Positions 13,521-26,292 of a DNA stretch of 64,000 nt are shown here, in pieces. Origin of the DNA: Cyanoderma ruficeps (lineage: Eukaryota > Chordata > Aves > Passeriformes > Timaliidae); NCBI GenBank assembly GCA_008694505.1, contig VZDJ01000301.1, positions 5,905,274 through 5,969,273 on the forward strand, given 5' to 3'. The notes under the pieces were generated by a model. It was not told where the DNA came from. It searched no databases and worked only from the letters and a program-made list of their open reading frames with translations. Both the position numbers and the translations under genes were made by a program. The first letter of the stretch is position 1. Each line of letters opens with the position of its first letter.

Positions 13521-14726
13521 TTTTTTAAAAAAAACAACCCAAACCTATTAATTCATGTGCTTGGTGCTGGGTTTATATAAATTTAATACTGACCTGTAAA
13601 ACTGATTTCCTCTAGGTGTCAAATGCAATAAGAAAGACCTGAATTTGAACCATCCTGCATCTCTGGGCTGGGGTTATCAGCACAGGCATTTGCTCGATTT
13701 GGAATCTTTTTTTAATAAAAAGAGAAAGTAAATATATAGCTAAACGTGTCCAAGGAAGAAAATGTATCAAGGGTAACTTTTATGGAAATTTTAATTTTAA
13801 AGGGTAATTCTTTAAGAAGCATAATGTCTTCAATTCTAAGCAAACGTGGCTTTGGTCTAAAATCCTAGTGGGGAAAAATAGCACTAATTAACTCATTTTA
13901 GTTAGCCAGTGAAATATTTTTACCAGGAAGAAAGGGAGCACAATAGGAATATTCTGCAATGGATAAAATATGAATGAACTGGAATGAAAACGCACATTTG
14001 CTCAGGTAATACAGCCTTGGTTCACCAAGACATTCCCAGGCATTGATGAAAAGAATACCACAAGGAAAGGCTTTAGGCTGGAGAAAGTAATCATGAGATA
14101 ATAAAGTTTAACTAGACAATATTACAGAAATGTTTTATTCAGGCAAACCCAATGGAGTTTTATCAGGAATTTCATTCAAGCTGGATAATAATATCAGTGT
14201 AACACTTCATTTGAATGGGGGAGAAAGAGAAAGAGAAACAAGGGAAGGTGTCACTAAAACAGTGTCAATCCACAAAGTCCTTGGAAGCAATTAGGAATCT
14301 TCTGCAGGAATTTCAATGACACCAGAAGAGAAATCTGTGCATAACGAGTCATCACACAAAGAAAAAAACAGCCTAACTTTGAGCAATTTATTTGTCTCTC
14401 CTGCTTAAAACAAAGCAGAATTCAGGATCAGTTTAGGATCTGTACAAAGGGACAGTCATGCAGGAAGACTCACAGCTCTCAAATCGAAGGCTCAAGGATT
14501 CAGAGAAACTGTTTTCCCTCCACGAGTGAGGCCTGCTGGCTATTTCCTGCTGTGGCAAAAATCAGTGTGTTGCTCTCTTATCCCACATTCTTTAGGAATT
14601 GTTAAATGACTGTGTTAGTACTGGGAGCCACTGCCCTACTCTTCCTTTAGGGTCATTATGTGTAGAGGAAATCATGATTGGCAGGGCAGAAGAATTTAAA
14701 TGGAACAGAAACACAGTATTTTTTTT

Positions 14727-14740
14727 GTGTGTGTGTGTGT
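14727..14740 (+). repeat. Short (GT)7 microsatellite
   Basis: Seven GT dinucleotides after a T run. Confidence 0.9.
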
Positions 14741-17700
14741 ATGTGGTACTTATATTAGTCAGCAGGCTGAATTTATCTTTAAAACTATTAAATTGATTAA
14801 AATGTTTATTCCAATAAGAAAATACAGCTCATGTTCTTTTTAAGAACTGTGATATAAGAAAACAGCACCACATGCCTTGAGCTAATGTATTTCTGATTTA
14901 TGCCATTGTCTAAAGCACAATCAGAGAGCAGAGAAATGAGACATTTTAGAGGCTGCTGAGCACTGGAGATGTGCAAACAGCTCTAGGTTATTTAGCACAG
15001 TGTTCTAGGTTGATATGAAGGGGAAACACAGTGCTCAAGGAGTCTGCAGCTCCCACTCATAATCATAACACTTGGTGGGCTACTCTGTGATAAAACAGTC
15101 TGAAATCTAAAAAGCCAAAACCAAAGTGAAGCCTCACCAAACCCCTCTGTGAACAAACCCCTGCCAGCTACCTTAAAATCTATTTCTTTTCTGAAGTACA
15201 ATTGTCTTTTGCTTGCAGGTTCATCGATGTATAAAATGCTGATTTCAGCTACTTTCACTATTAAGCACTTCCATCCCCGTTACTTAAAAACAAATAGAAT
15301 TCCAAAGGTTTCATTGTGTTAGCACCCTGCATGTGTTTCAGATTCACATATTGATAAAGGCCCTCAATCACTCTGAAAACTGCAAAGAAGCTGAACATTC
15401 TATCAAATGGAATCAAGATCAATTTTGACAAATCGCTTTAGTTTGCTTAATTTAAGAATAAAGGCATAGACACTTATTTAAATAGTGCCATGTCCTGAGG
15501 ACACTTAAGCACATGGAAAAACATAAATCAGTTTGAAGGATCTGATTTACCTTACCCGGAGTAGGGTAGTATTTCTTCTTATAATTGTTATTTCACAACA
15601 AACGTTGCCAGGGCTGCAACAGAACATGAGGAAGATTTTGTTCTCTTTCATGAGGAAAGGCTTGGGAAGGGTCAGATGCTGCTGGGACCATGGATACCCA
15701 GCTGGGAAATGAAATACTCTTGCATCTTGTGCCATTTAACAAAACAGTGACCTGTCCTAAAGATGCTGGCCCTCAAGGACACTTCAAGAAGGAATAGGTA
15801 CGTTGAAATAAAATTCCAATGGTGACACAGGCAAAAACATTAACTGTAAATCAAGGAATCTGTGTAGTTCAGCCTGCCAGGGGGTCTGCCTGCTCTGAAA
15901 TTCCATGTCATCTTACCAGATTTATAATGATATGACTGGGTACAGAGTCTGACTTGCCATCTTTGATCCATTAAAATATTCAGGCACATGATTTTCAACT
16001 TCAGAAGTCCAAGTGCCCTCTTTCAGAGTCAAATTCATCCCTGATGGCACGAACTCCAATGATTCTGCTGACTTGTAGAGCCTTTTCCCATTTGCTCCAT
16101 TGTTAGTGGAGTGACTGTGACTTTAAACTGGTGTAATTGGGAGTAAAACTTGGCTTTTTAAGTCAGCTTCTATTTTTAAAATCTTCTCTGTCAAGTTTCA
16201 TGAGGTCAGATGTGAAGATGAATTTGTTGTTTAAGCCTCTTCCTCCTGCAGGCAAAAAGCTTAATCATTTTTTTTTTCTTCTGACCTTGTCTTGTCTAAA
16301 GATGAGTCAATGAATCAAGTTATGAATGATATATCATGAATAAATGATTTATGCCGGGTCAGATCAAATATGATGTATTACTTAGGTCCTTGAGTATTAC
16401 TGCATATAAAGATTTATCCAAACTGTCATACAATTGGTCAGGGAGAAAATTCTTAAGTCTTTTTACATCCTCTTGGAAGAAAACAACACGAAAACCCCTC
16501 CAGTATATAACTGTTCTCTGACTAGAGAAATCTATCTTGGCAAAACATCTCTGTCTTTGACAAAGGCATAAGAAAGGGAGTCCAGCAGTCACAGCTCTCT
16601 GCTGGAATGCAGGAGCCCCCAAGCATCCCTGCATTTCCCTTCCTTAGCAATCTCCCTCTGTCTTAGTCCCACTGTCTCCAGCAGAGGAAAAAAGAAAACC
16701 TCTTTAGGTGGTAAGGGTGCCCTGACACTGGCCAGCTGAGAGCCCCAGGGCCATCATACATCACAGCAATTTATCTCGTGTAAAATTTACAAGAGTGAGC
16801 TTTTCCCCTCATGAATCTACTTACGGGTTCAGAACAACTTTCTGCCTCAGCCTTCATTACATTGATTACTCATTATGGATTCCTAACAGTATTGGAATGA
16901 CAAACACCTTCTGCGACACGTTTCTCCAAAAAGGATTGCATTGCAGCAGCAGCCAATGCCCCCTCTTAGGAGATTTTATTAAAGTAATTACAGACTTGGA
17001 AATGGTTCCTTACGTGGGCTGGGCTGAAGATCCCTGGAGTGTGTTGGCTGAGGCCTGGCCATAACTCTCTGCAAAGAAAACTGGTGCAGAAAAGCTATTA
17101 AAAAAACTCACTAAAATATTATGATGGAAACAAGTGTTCCATTAGCCCTCTCAACTTGCTGCTGTTCCCATTCTTGCTCTGTTAATCTGATGTTTGTGGT
17201 TTCTCTTTCCCAATGAACTTAACTCTCCTTCCCAGTTATCATTACTAATTCCAACACTGCCAATACTGGGAAGGACCTTTTAACCACACCACGATCACAC
17301 CTGATGATGTCACCTGTTCTATGTCTACTTAGTGAGTTACCCACCATGGTCAGTTATTTACATTTATCATACAATTATAAAGTGATGGGCATCACCACAT
17401 GCAGTCTGAAGCAAATTAACGTATTCTGAAAAGGCTTTTTTTCTCAGAACTGCTAATAGATGACAGAAAAGTTGGGTAAATGCAGTTATTCTGACAAGAA
17501 AGGGTTTGTCTTATCCTGACCAGTTTGTAATTCCACATGGATGGTGAAGCTCTCGTGGAAATGAGAACAAAAACCATGAGAAATGAATCACCTGTCAAAT
17601 ACTTTGCACTGTATTGTGACCAGAACTAAGCACCTGCAGTCAGTTTACAAAGCTGTATCAAATTGCACAGCCTAGAACCAATTCCTTGGATGGCCAGCAA

Positions 17701-19100
17701 AGTAAGTGAGGTAGAATTCTGCCAATCTAAAAATGCACAGTTAGGAGGTACAAAGCTGGTTTAAAAAAAACCCCAAAAAGATGATGTTGCAACCAGTCAC
17801 TGCAAATTGTTACCTCTAAATCTAAGAATGAAGCATCAGCAAAGTGTGCCACGGAACATCAAGTTAAATTCTTCGTAAATTAATAAAAATGTTACATGCC
17901 ACGAATTTATGTATTGGATTTTCTCACTGTAAAAAGAATTATTTTAAAAGACGTCTTTTTATTTCAACTGCTACTTTCCCTGCTATTTTATAATAGTGAA
18001 TGATAATGAAGTTGTCATTTTACATACAGGATAATAAATCTCCTTGCTGTGAATACAAGGCTATTGCTCACTCACAGGGCCCTGATTATGTGGTGCTAGG
18101 AGAGCATGACAAGTGCTTTATGAATGGCACAGTCCTGAAAGTGAACTCAGTCAGTGCTCATTAGAGGGTCATCCTCCTAGAATTTGAAAAAGTGAACTTC
18201 ACGCGTGGGGGTATTCTCTAATTTTTCACACTCGCTGTACAAGTAACACCTGCACATCAAGGTCTCCCAGCACAGCCCTGCATCTTCATTTCAGTTCAAG
18301 TAGTGATCTTTCACTTCAGGAAAAGCAGTGACACATGACATATGTGGAAACTTGCTCACATAATTTGACCATCTTTCATATGCAGTCCCACACTGACAAA
18401 CACCTGCCTGTCACCCCAGCTGGAGACAAATCCACCCCTATGAATTCCTGCACTGATTTCCTGTGATTATTCAGAGGAAAAACACAGAATTACTGCTAGA
18501 AATGACAACTTATTTGTGGTAGATGCAGATGGCAATCTTCTTTTTTTATGTCCTTGTTTCTCTGGATTCCCTATTCCAGTCTGGAATGTAACAGCTCATT
18601 TCTGAGGGGTATTATACATTTCAGTGTCTTAACACTCACAGGGCAGTGACCTTCTCTCACATTACAACCTGCACATATCCATGCAGCTTGGATTGAGAGC
18701 AGTTTCTAACTTAAGTTTCTCCTTGTGTGCTATGTAACAATCTCCACAGGTTTATACTAGCAAAGCAAAAGCTTTTCTCACTCATTTTTACTCTTCAATA
18801 TTGACATATTTATCCACTTTCTTTCACTCTGGATACTAGTTCTTAAACTTTCATTCCAAATTGCATAACCACATGAACGCTTCTGCTGTTTTATATTTTA
18901 TATTCCTGTATTTTCAGCTTTCATAACTCATTTCTTTCTATTCTTTCCCCCTCGTGCAGAAGATACACAGCTCTGATGGGGCACTGTGTTCATCATCTTC
19001 CTCTCCCATCAGAGCTAGGGGACACAGGACACTGTGAAACTGATTTGTAATATACAAAGGAAAAGCTGGTAACTGTGCAAGGGAGCAGTCCAATTTTAAG

Positions 19101-20100
19101 TTGAATGCTTGCTGTTAAAGCAACAGGTGCTGAAAGGAAATAGGCATTGGCATGGCATTAGTTCTGATGTGTGTTCTTTTTGGGGCAGGAAAACTAACCG
19201 TGGACCCAGTGGGGCAATTCCTCTCTGGCACAGCACTGACCTCACTCAAATACAGCAGAGAGGAGTTGGAGGCAGTGAGTAGAAACCTGACTGGATTCCT
19301 GTGGAAGTGAGGTAGCCAAGCAGTGTCAGAAACGCTTCCCATTGTGTGAGCTGAGCTCCGGGCAGTGCCCAGCCCTTCCCCTGATGTGAGCTGACAGCCC
19401 CAGAGGAGTGATCTGGTGTGCAACACGAGATGCAGCCCCCAGCCTCTGCACCCAGAGCAGGCCCAGCAGCACCGACACTGAATTGGGTAAAATGAGGTCA
19501 ATGGACTCTTCAAGGTCACTGTACTGAGAAATCTTTGCTTTGGTGCCTTTGGGCCTCAACAAAGGCTTCAAGGCATTTTCAGTTCAGGTATTTACACCCA
19601 GCTTACCTGGGAGCATCCATTCCTGCTCTCACCCTTTGGAAGGAAATGGTGATCCAGTTTGCACTAAGTATCCCAAAATCCCCATCACCTCTCTCATCTG
19701 ATGGCATCAACTGCTGGAGCTGGTCTGCAGTGCACTCAGAGCACATTCAGAGCTGGGCAAACAGGCACCAGAGCTGTCTGGGAGAGAGTCAATCCTCCAT
19801 CCTGTTCTCCTGCTTGGGAGAGAGCCAATCCTCCCTCCTGCACTTCCTGGTGCATCAGGACTGCCCCACCAACACTGCCTCTCCCAGTGCCCACCCAATT
19901 CTGCCACTTGGGACTTCCAACCCGCTGCTGGTCCCACCAGAACCTGGCCAGAATCTCTTTCCACTCCCTTAGTGCTCATCAGCCAGGTGCAGAAACACTT
20001 CACTGTGACAGCCATCAAATTATTCATCACTTCACTCTCGTGGTTACCAAACCTGCACTTCATGTAAAAAACCAAATGCCTTCATAATTACATGATGCTA
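19101..20100. other. GC-richer intergenic patch with overlapping chance frames
   Basis: About 1 kb with fewer AT runs than its surroundings. Four open frames of 122-145 codons overlap on both strands (for example 19535-19972 plus and 19707-20075 minus). Mutually overlapping frames on both strands, low-complexity Ser/Pro-rich products and no start or splice context argue against coding. It includes a 36-bp tandem duplication at 19779-19850. Confidence 0.45.
19779..19850 (+). repeat. 36-bp tandem duplication
   Basis: Two adjacent copies both start tgggagagag(t/c)caatcctcc and are offset by 36 bp; the second halves have diverged. Confidence 0.85.
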
Positions 20101-23100
20101 CATATCTGAATCCCACATGGATCTCTGTGCTACAACTGGATGGGAAATATATTTCCTAATGCTGTGGCAATCTCAAGGTTAAAGAAATCAGTGAAAAAGA
20201 TTGGATATATATAGCTCCATTCTCCTGGGAAATTCTCTGTTCTATACCAAGCCGGACTATTTGGAATTCTTAAGTGTTAAATATGTTTTTTTAAAAAAAA
20301 TTTCCTGCTCAGATAGGTCCTTGGTGAGAGGATAACGGTCCCATCTCTTAATCAGAGGCAGAGAGGAAGATATTGGTACCCAGGCATAAATATTTTGTTT
20401 CAATGTCATTTTTCATTAGTATTGACTTCCACAGATCTATCACCAGGAACTGAAAAATCAGGGACTTACCTAAAATTGTTGATGTACAGGTGACTTTTAT
20501 TTTCATGGCACAGGTCTACATGGCTTAAAGGAAACATATCCTGAAGGAATATTTTTCACAAATTGGTCTTTAACATTACATGAGATATTCCAGCCAAAGC
20601 TGCACTTTATAGGGAGTTAATTCATCAAATGAGGTTAACTATCTAGCCATATTAACGAGGTATTCCTTTTATTTTTCCTTTCCATATGGTGAACAGGAAA
20701 GCAGTGTCAAAACCAAAACCCTAAACAAACTGGAAATAAAATCTGGAAATACACATTCTTTTACAATGGCACTATTTTATTACACCTCTCCAGTTCACTG
20801 TAAGCACACAAAAGCCTCCAAGTTCTCATGTAATATAAGCAAAAAATGGAATTCATATTTTCCTGAGCTAAAAACCACCTTATAATCTCTAGACCTCTGA
20901 ACTACAGGAAAAAGCCTGATCATCTCAATTTCATATATTCTGAATATTACATATAATCAAGATTTTCAGAATGGACTGGTTTCTTTCTTCAGATAACAAT
21001 GAGGCTGTTCAGCAGCTTTCTTTATATTTTAGGAGTCTCACCCTGAATACTGTGTGTTTGACCCAAAGTCTCTGACTGCTTTTCAAAATCTATGTTCTCA
21101 AAAAAATACAGGGACAATTCCTTCCCACCTGAAAGACCAATTACCTGAGTATGTGGCCTTTCCATATGCCAGTACCTAAAAATGTGGATAATTCAAAATT
21201 TACCTGTCAGTAAATTATCCCATCTCAGCTTCTAAGGTTCTGTCTATTTTTTTTTTTCCTTCCTTGCCTTTTTCCTTCTTCCCATTATGCTTTAATGCCC
21301 TGGGATCTCCATTACTGAATCAGCAGCTTGAGAGGCATATGCTACAGTTTACTGGCAGAACCAATTATAAATAAGAAAGAAAGGCAAACAAAAAAGCAAA
21401 TGAATATAATTCCAAGCCATTCAGTGCAATGTACATTATACACATCTTCATACTCCAGTTTAATTTCTGGCAACAATATAACAATGGGAAAAAACCTTGT
21501 CTAACTCACTCTGCTTTCACAAAAAGCCTCTTTACTGAATTCCAGCCCACAGTGACTTCTGTACAAACACTCTCACAAACTCCAAAAATCATATTCAGAG
21601 CACAAACAAATAAAATGTGCTTCTTAATCAAAATATGTAGAATCTACTTACATTAATGGCCAGTGTTTTCTTTTTATTGCACTATGCTATAAAAATACAA
21701 ATTGATACAAAGTAAACTAATTCTGCAAATAAGCTGTTTTATTCAGACTCAACATTCTATAAAGTGTTGTAAAAAAATCAACTTTTCATTGCACATTTCC
21801 ACATAACATGATATTTATTGGTTTCCAGAAATCACTGCATCAGGTTTATACTATTTCATGGTAAAAAAAAAGAAAAAAGTAGTTACTTAATATTCTGCAT
21901 TGACTAGCTACCATTTTTGGCAATGTGATTTTAGGACTTGAAAATATAGAAGTAGATGGAATGACAGAGTCATCACTCAGGCGTCTCAAATTCTGTGTCA
22001 AGGCTTGATAAAGGTAACACAACTTGACAGCTGCTCTTTTGCATACAAAAGGCAGAAATACTTGCATATTCCATCTGAGTAGGTAAACCCTGCAAGGTGC
22101 TACTGACTAAAAAATCCTCAGTTTGTATCGAGAATGGACCCTGATAACAGCACTTGAGCATTAATCTCACAGGTACAGCAATGAGGACACACAATACACT
22201 AACACACACTTGGGAATGGATGCAATGCTAAAATCGGCCCTGACACAGAATATTATTCTCCACACCTTGCTAAAACCCCCAAAAGGATCTGTTTCAAGTA
22301 CCTTAACTCGTGCTTGCTCACATGGTTAAGATGCTTGGAGGTGAAACATTCCCTGAATTCAATGTAGTTCCTCTGGATAGGGAATCACATTCATTTTCTA
22401 TTTGTCTCAGAATAGCAAATCACAGTGTGTGTGATAAGAGTATCTTGCATATTAACTCATGCAAACTGCAAATGGAAAACACAGGGAATTTGTGTTCATC
22501 TTATTTGCTCTGAGTATAAAATATTAAGGATCTCCTTATTTCCCCTCTAGTGGATTCATGAACTACAAGGTGTTTCAGCTGCTGAGAACATGAAATGAGA
22601 CTGCATGGAAAAAAAACCAAGCAGTATCCAAAACTATTTCAGAATCCTCAGCGTACAGGCTGAAAACACCAAATGTTTGGGAAGTCCTTGCCAAGTATTT
22701 AATTTACTTTTTTTAAGGACAGGGGCATCAGCAGTTTCTGTAGCAAGTTCACCAAAAAGTCAGACCCATCCACCTCTCCTTGGGGTCCCTCACACTGTAT
22801 CAGGACTGTACTACAAAAAAGCAAAGTGGGGCTACAAGGGACACCAATTAAAAACTGGAAATGCTCCGAGAGCTCAGACAAACCCTCATCATTCCATGTA
22901 CCTGTGCTAAGAGCACTTGGTACTGCATTGCTCTGTCACCAGCATGGGCAGGGGAGCACAGCCTCAAATGGGAGAAAATTCACAGGTCTCTGCAAAATGA
23001 CTGAAAACAATAAAAATTCTCTTAAATGAGTGCCTCAAAGGATCACACTGCACACCTACAGCACTGCACGGTAAAGGCAGCCACTCTAGTATATAATATC

Positions 23101-24611
23101 ATATGTAGTAACAGTCAGTACAGGACCTGCTTCCAAAGACCGTGCTTTGAAATTCCACTCAATCCTCTCAAATAATCCACGAGTGGTCAGACAAGGTGGT
23201 GTTACACTGTCCGAGCAGTTGAAAATCATTCCATAAAGATTAAAGGCAGCACACATTTAAAATAAAAAGAAAGAACAAGATTTCATTTTCAAAGGCTTGC
23301 TGGAAAATAAATCAGAGAAGAGCAGCTTAAATAAAACCCTATTTTTTTTTTAACCAAATGGATTAGGCAGATGAGGAAGCATATACTACATTTACACAGC
23401 AAAACTGCTCTTCCACGCCTTTATTCTGATGAAATTTCTTAAATTAAGCCCTTGTATTAATTCCAACCTGTGAAGTTTACAAAAGTATGTCTGCATTAAT
23501 CCAACATTTGTAATAGGTTTAAAGTTAATTCTAGATTATATCACTTGTACATACACATTCATATTCTGCCCTCGGGGCTTACTTAACATTGACCAAGAGA
23601 CTCCACCCAATTAAAAAAAAAATACAATCTTGCTTGTAATAATCCATGTTGAGAGACTAAAGAAAATAGACTAAACAGAAATAATTCATCTTCTGATACC
23701 AAATCTTGTGGGAAATTCCACGAACAGTGGCCGAATTCTGCTGACCTTGCTTCTGTAGAATAGTACCCTGGTAAGTAATTATGGTAAAGTCAACCCTGTT
23801 GAAAAAAACAGGCCAGTAAGTTCAGTAAGACTGAGGGGCAACATTTTCTTTTTTGCAAATCCATGCAGGTGTACATTTTCTCCAGTTATGTCAAGTGTGT
23901 ACGAGCAATAATAGAAATAACCAGCAGCAGTGGGATTATAATTAGGAAAAAACCAAAGGCTTAACAGCACCGTAGCTTTAGGAAACACGCAGTCCAATTT
24001 AGATATTTTTAAAGCCTTTGCTTCCTACGAGTATTCACCATTCTTAGGCACTTCCCAGGCTCAAATGTGCATGTTCAAGTACAGGTTTGTGCATGTGGCT
24101 TTAGTCCCTGTCATCCTTAATAATGTAAACCACTGTAGGACAGCATAATTACACACACAAGTTTGGTATGTGGCCAACATGTAGAGAATGCTGGATGGCT
24201 CCTGCAAGGAAAGAGGAATTCCATGCTTAGATAGTGCCTGCTGTATTTTGTAGACAGGTAGTACCAAACCTGATTATTTGTAATTTCTTATTCATCCAAC
24301 TTCAGAACTGGATTCAAACAAACTTCAAAAGTTTATTTCGAAACTTCCAATATTATCACCTTTCTACTCTGCTACTTCTGAGGGAATTTCCTGGCCCAGA
24401 CATTAGAGAGAAAGAAGACAGGGAAAAAATCTGTTTCCATTCAGCCAATCTATAACTGAAAACCTGCTGCTTGCATGTACTCAGAAGTGAATACTTTGAA
24501 TTTAACAGATGATGTCTCCTTACACTTTATCCATTTGGATCTGAGAAGGACTTTTCCACCACTTTGAGCTCTTTATTATGGTCAGCTGTACCAGGAATAA
24601 TAATTTAAACT

Positions 24612-24870
24612 CGAGGGAGGTGAGCTGAGAACTGAATGGGGAACAAAAGGCATGACTGAGATCAGAGAGAGAAAAGACAGGGATTAACCTGGTGGTTGGC
24701 AAATTAAAGGGGAGCTTAAGAAGTGATAAGGAAGTAGAATGGAGATAGAAAACCAGTGGGAATGGCTGAGAAAAAGGTGGTGAGGGATGGGAAAAATCAC
24801 CGCATTGCAAGGAGAATGAGAGAGAAGGTGAATGCAGAGGATTGGAGAAGATGGTGTTACAGGGACAAAA
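24612..24870 (+). repeat. Polypurine-biased tract
   Basis: Some 260 bases strongly enriched in A and G on the plus strand (many gagaga, ggag and aaaagg words). The complementary strand is therefore pyrimidine-rich, and this keeps a 146-codon minus-strand frame (24960-24520) open by composition. Confidence 0.75.
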
Positions 24871-25794
24871 AACAGCCAGATGGTTAAAGCCATCCAAAAC
24901 TATCACTGCACTGGTATCCAAGTAACTTTTAGCATTATTATAACATGTAATAGACCACAAATATGTCTGTATTCTATATTTGAGACATTTACTTCTGCTG
25001 CTGGAGACCCCATCTCAAATTTCATAGATTCAGAGCTCCAAACGACGACACCTTACTTTGGAACACTAACAGTGCTGTACAAGGCTGTTTTCCAAACTCA
25101 GGCATCTTGAAATGAGATTTGTTTCCTATCACTCACTTTCCTGGGACTGGTGTGACACTGCTGAAATGTTAGAGAGTGGCCAAGGGAAAGACCATCTCCC
25201 ACATTGAATTTGTTTGCTGACGGGGTGGTGCCCATCCCTGAGTGACACAGACTGCCAGGGAAATCTGAACGGCTCCTTGGACAACACAGACCAGACACTT
25301 CTACAGCATCTAACAGCTTTTAAAGCCAGAATGAGCCATACAATTACCTTGCCATCCTCTCCACTCAACACAAGCCACAGCGATTCTCCAAACTTTGGGT
25401 AAACTTAAAAAAATTGCATTTATAGCTACACATATGCCGATGGGTGATTTCCCTCCCTGCATTTTCTAATGAAACTTTTGTTCTCCTTTAGCCTCCTGAA
25501 GTATAGAGAAATCCCATGACTGACAACCAGGGATTGTACAGAAGATCTGAAAAGATAAGGACATTAATTTCTATGACTTATAAAAAAAACCCACCCAACT
25601 TTATGGGTTGAAGGACAAATCTCCTCACACAAACTTTCCAACATATTATACCTGTGAAATCCTAGAGATGGTGTCTGAGAGCTTTTGCTAAATGAAATGC
25701 TGGTTACCTTCTGAACGTTTGCAAATAAATGAATTACAGTAATTTAACAACTCAGAAACAGAGGGAGAAATTTGGAGGAGCTGTTTCCACGGAA

Positions 25795-25962
25795 GAATGA
25801 AACACTTTCCCTGTGAGGGTTGCCCAGAGAGGTTGAGGAATCTCCACCCCTGGAAGGATTCAACAGTAACCTGAACACAGCCCCTCCTGGGAGGCTGCTT
25901 TCAGCTGACTCTGCTCGAGCAGGGAGGTTGGACTAGAAGACCTCCAGTGGTTCCTTCTGTAA
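25795..25962 (+). mobile_element. CR1 LINE 3' fragment
   Basis: Contains gttgcccagagaggttgagg, 'cacccctggaaggattcaa', ctgctcgagcagggaggttg and gactagaagacctccagtgg, followed by a worn ttccttctgtaat end. These are ordered CR1 3' landmarks. About 20 bp before 'gttgcccagag' appears deleted relative to the usual sequence. The octamer tail is not preserved. Confidence 0.9.
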
Positions 25963-26227
25963 TACCTGAGATTTAACCTTTCCCCACCTACTGTTGCAAG
26001 AACTGAGGTCAGCTGCAGTGCCTCCTTTCTCATCTCTCTACACTGAAATACTTTCTAAAAGTTAAGCGAGGCAGTGCAAAGCGTTTGTTAATTTTCTCAC
26101 GTAATTATTTACATCTGTGTTTATGCAGATGTATCACCGCAAGTAAATTAAAGTTTGCACAACCTTTTGGAGATATAAGGCATTTGTATGTTTGCACATT
26201 TGCACGGGTACTATTTTTCTTGGATGA

Positions 26228-26292
26228 TAAAAACAATTTGCTGCCTTTTTTAAGGTCAGNTAAAAACAATTCGCTGCCTTTTTTAAGGTCAG
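26228..26292 (+). repeat. 32-bp duplication around a single N (probable assembly artefact)
   Basis: Copy one (26228-26259) and copy two (26261-26292) are identical except for T/C at 26239 and 26272, and are separated only by N at 26260. This is what an unmerged overlap between two contig ends looks like. Confidence 0.9.

Larger units (their letters stand above)
7001..19100. other. Intergenic AT-rich DNA, no gene seen
   Basis: Apart from CR1 pieces at 9.3 and 12.3 kb, microsatellites at 8.44, 8.64, 13.49 and 14.73 kb, and an inverted repeat at 18.97 kb, nothing supported was found. Short open frames lack splice context or known motifs. Conserved noncoding elements could be present but cannot be told apart without other genomes. 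Confidence 0.6.
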
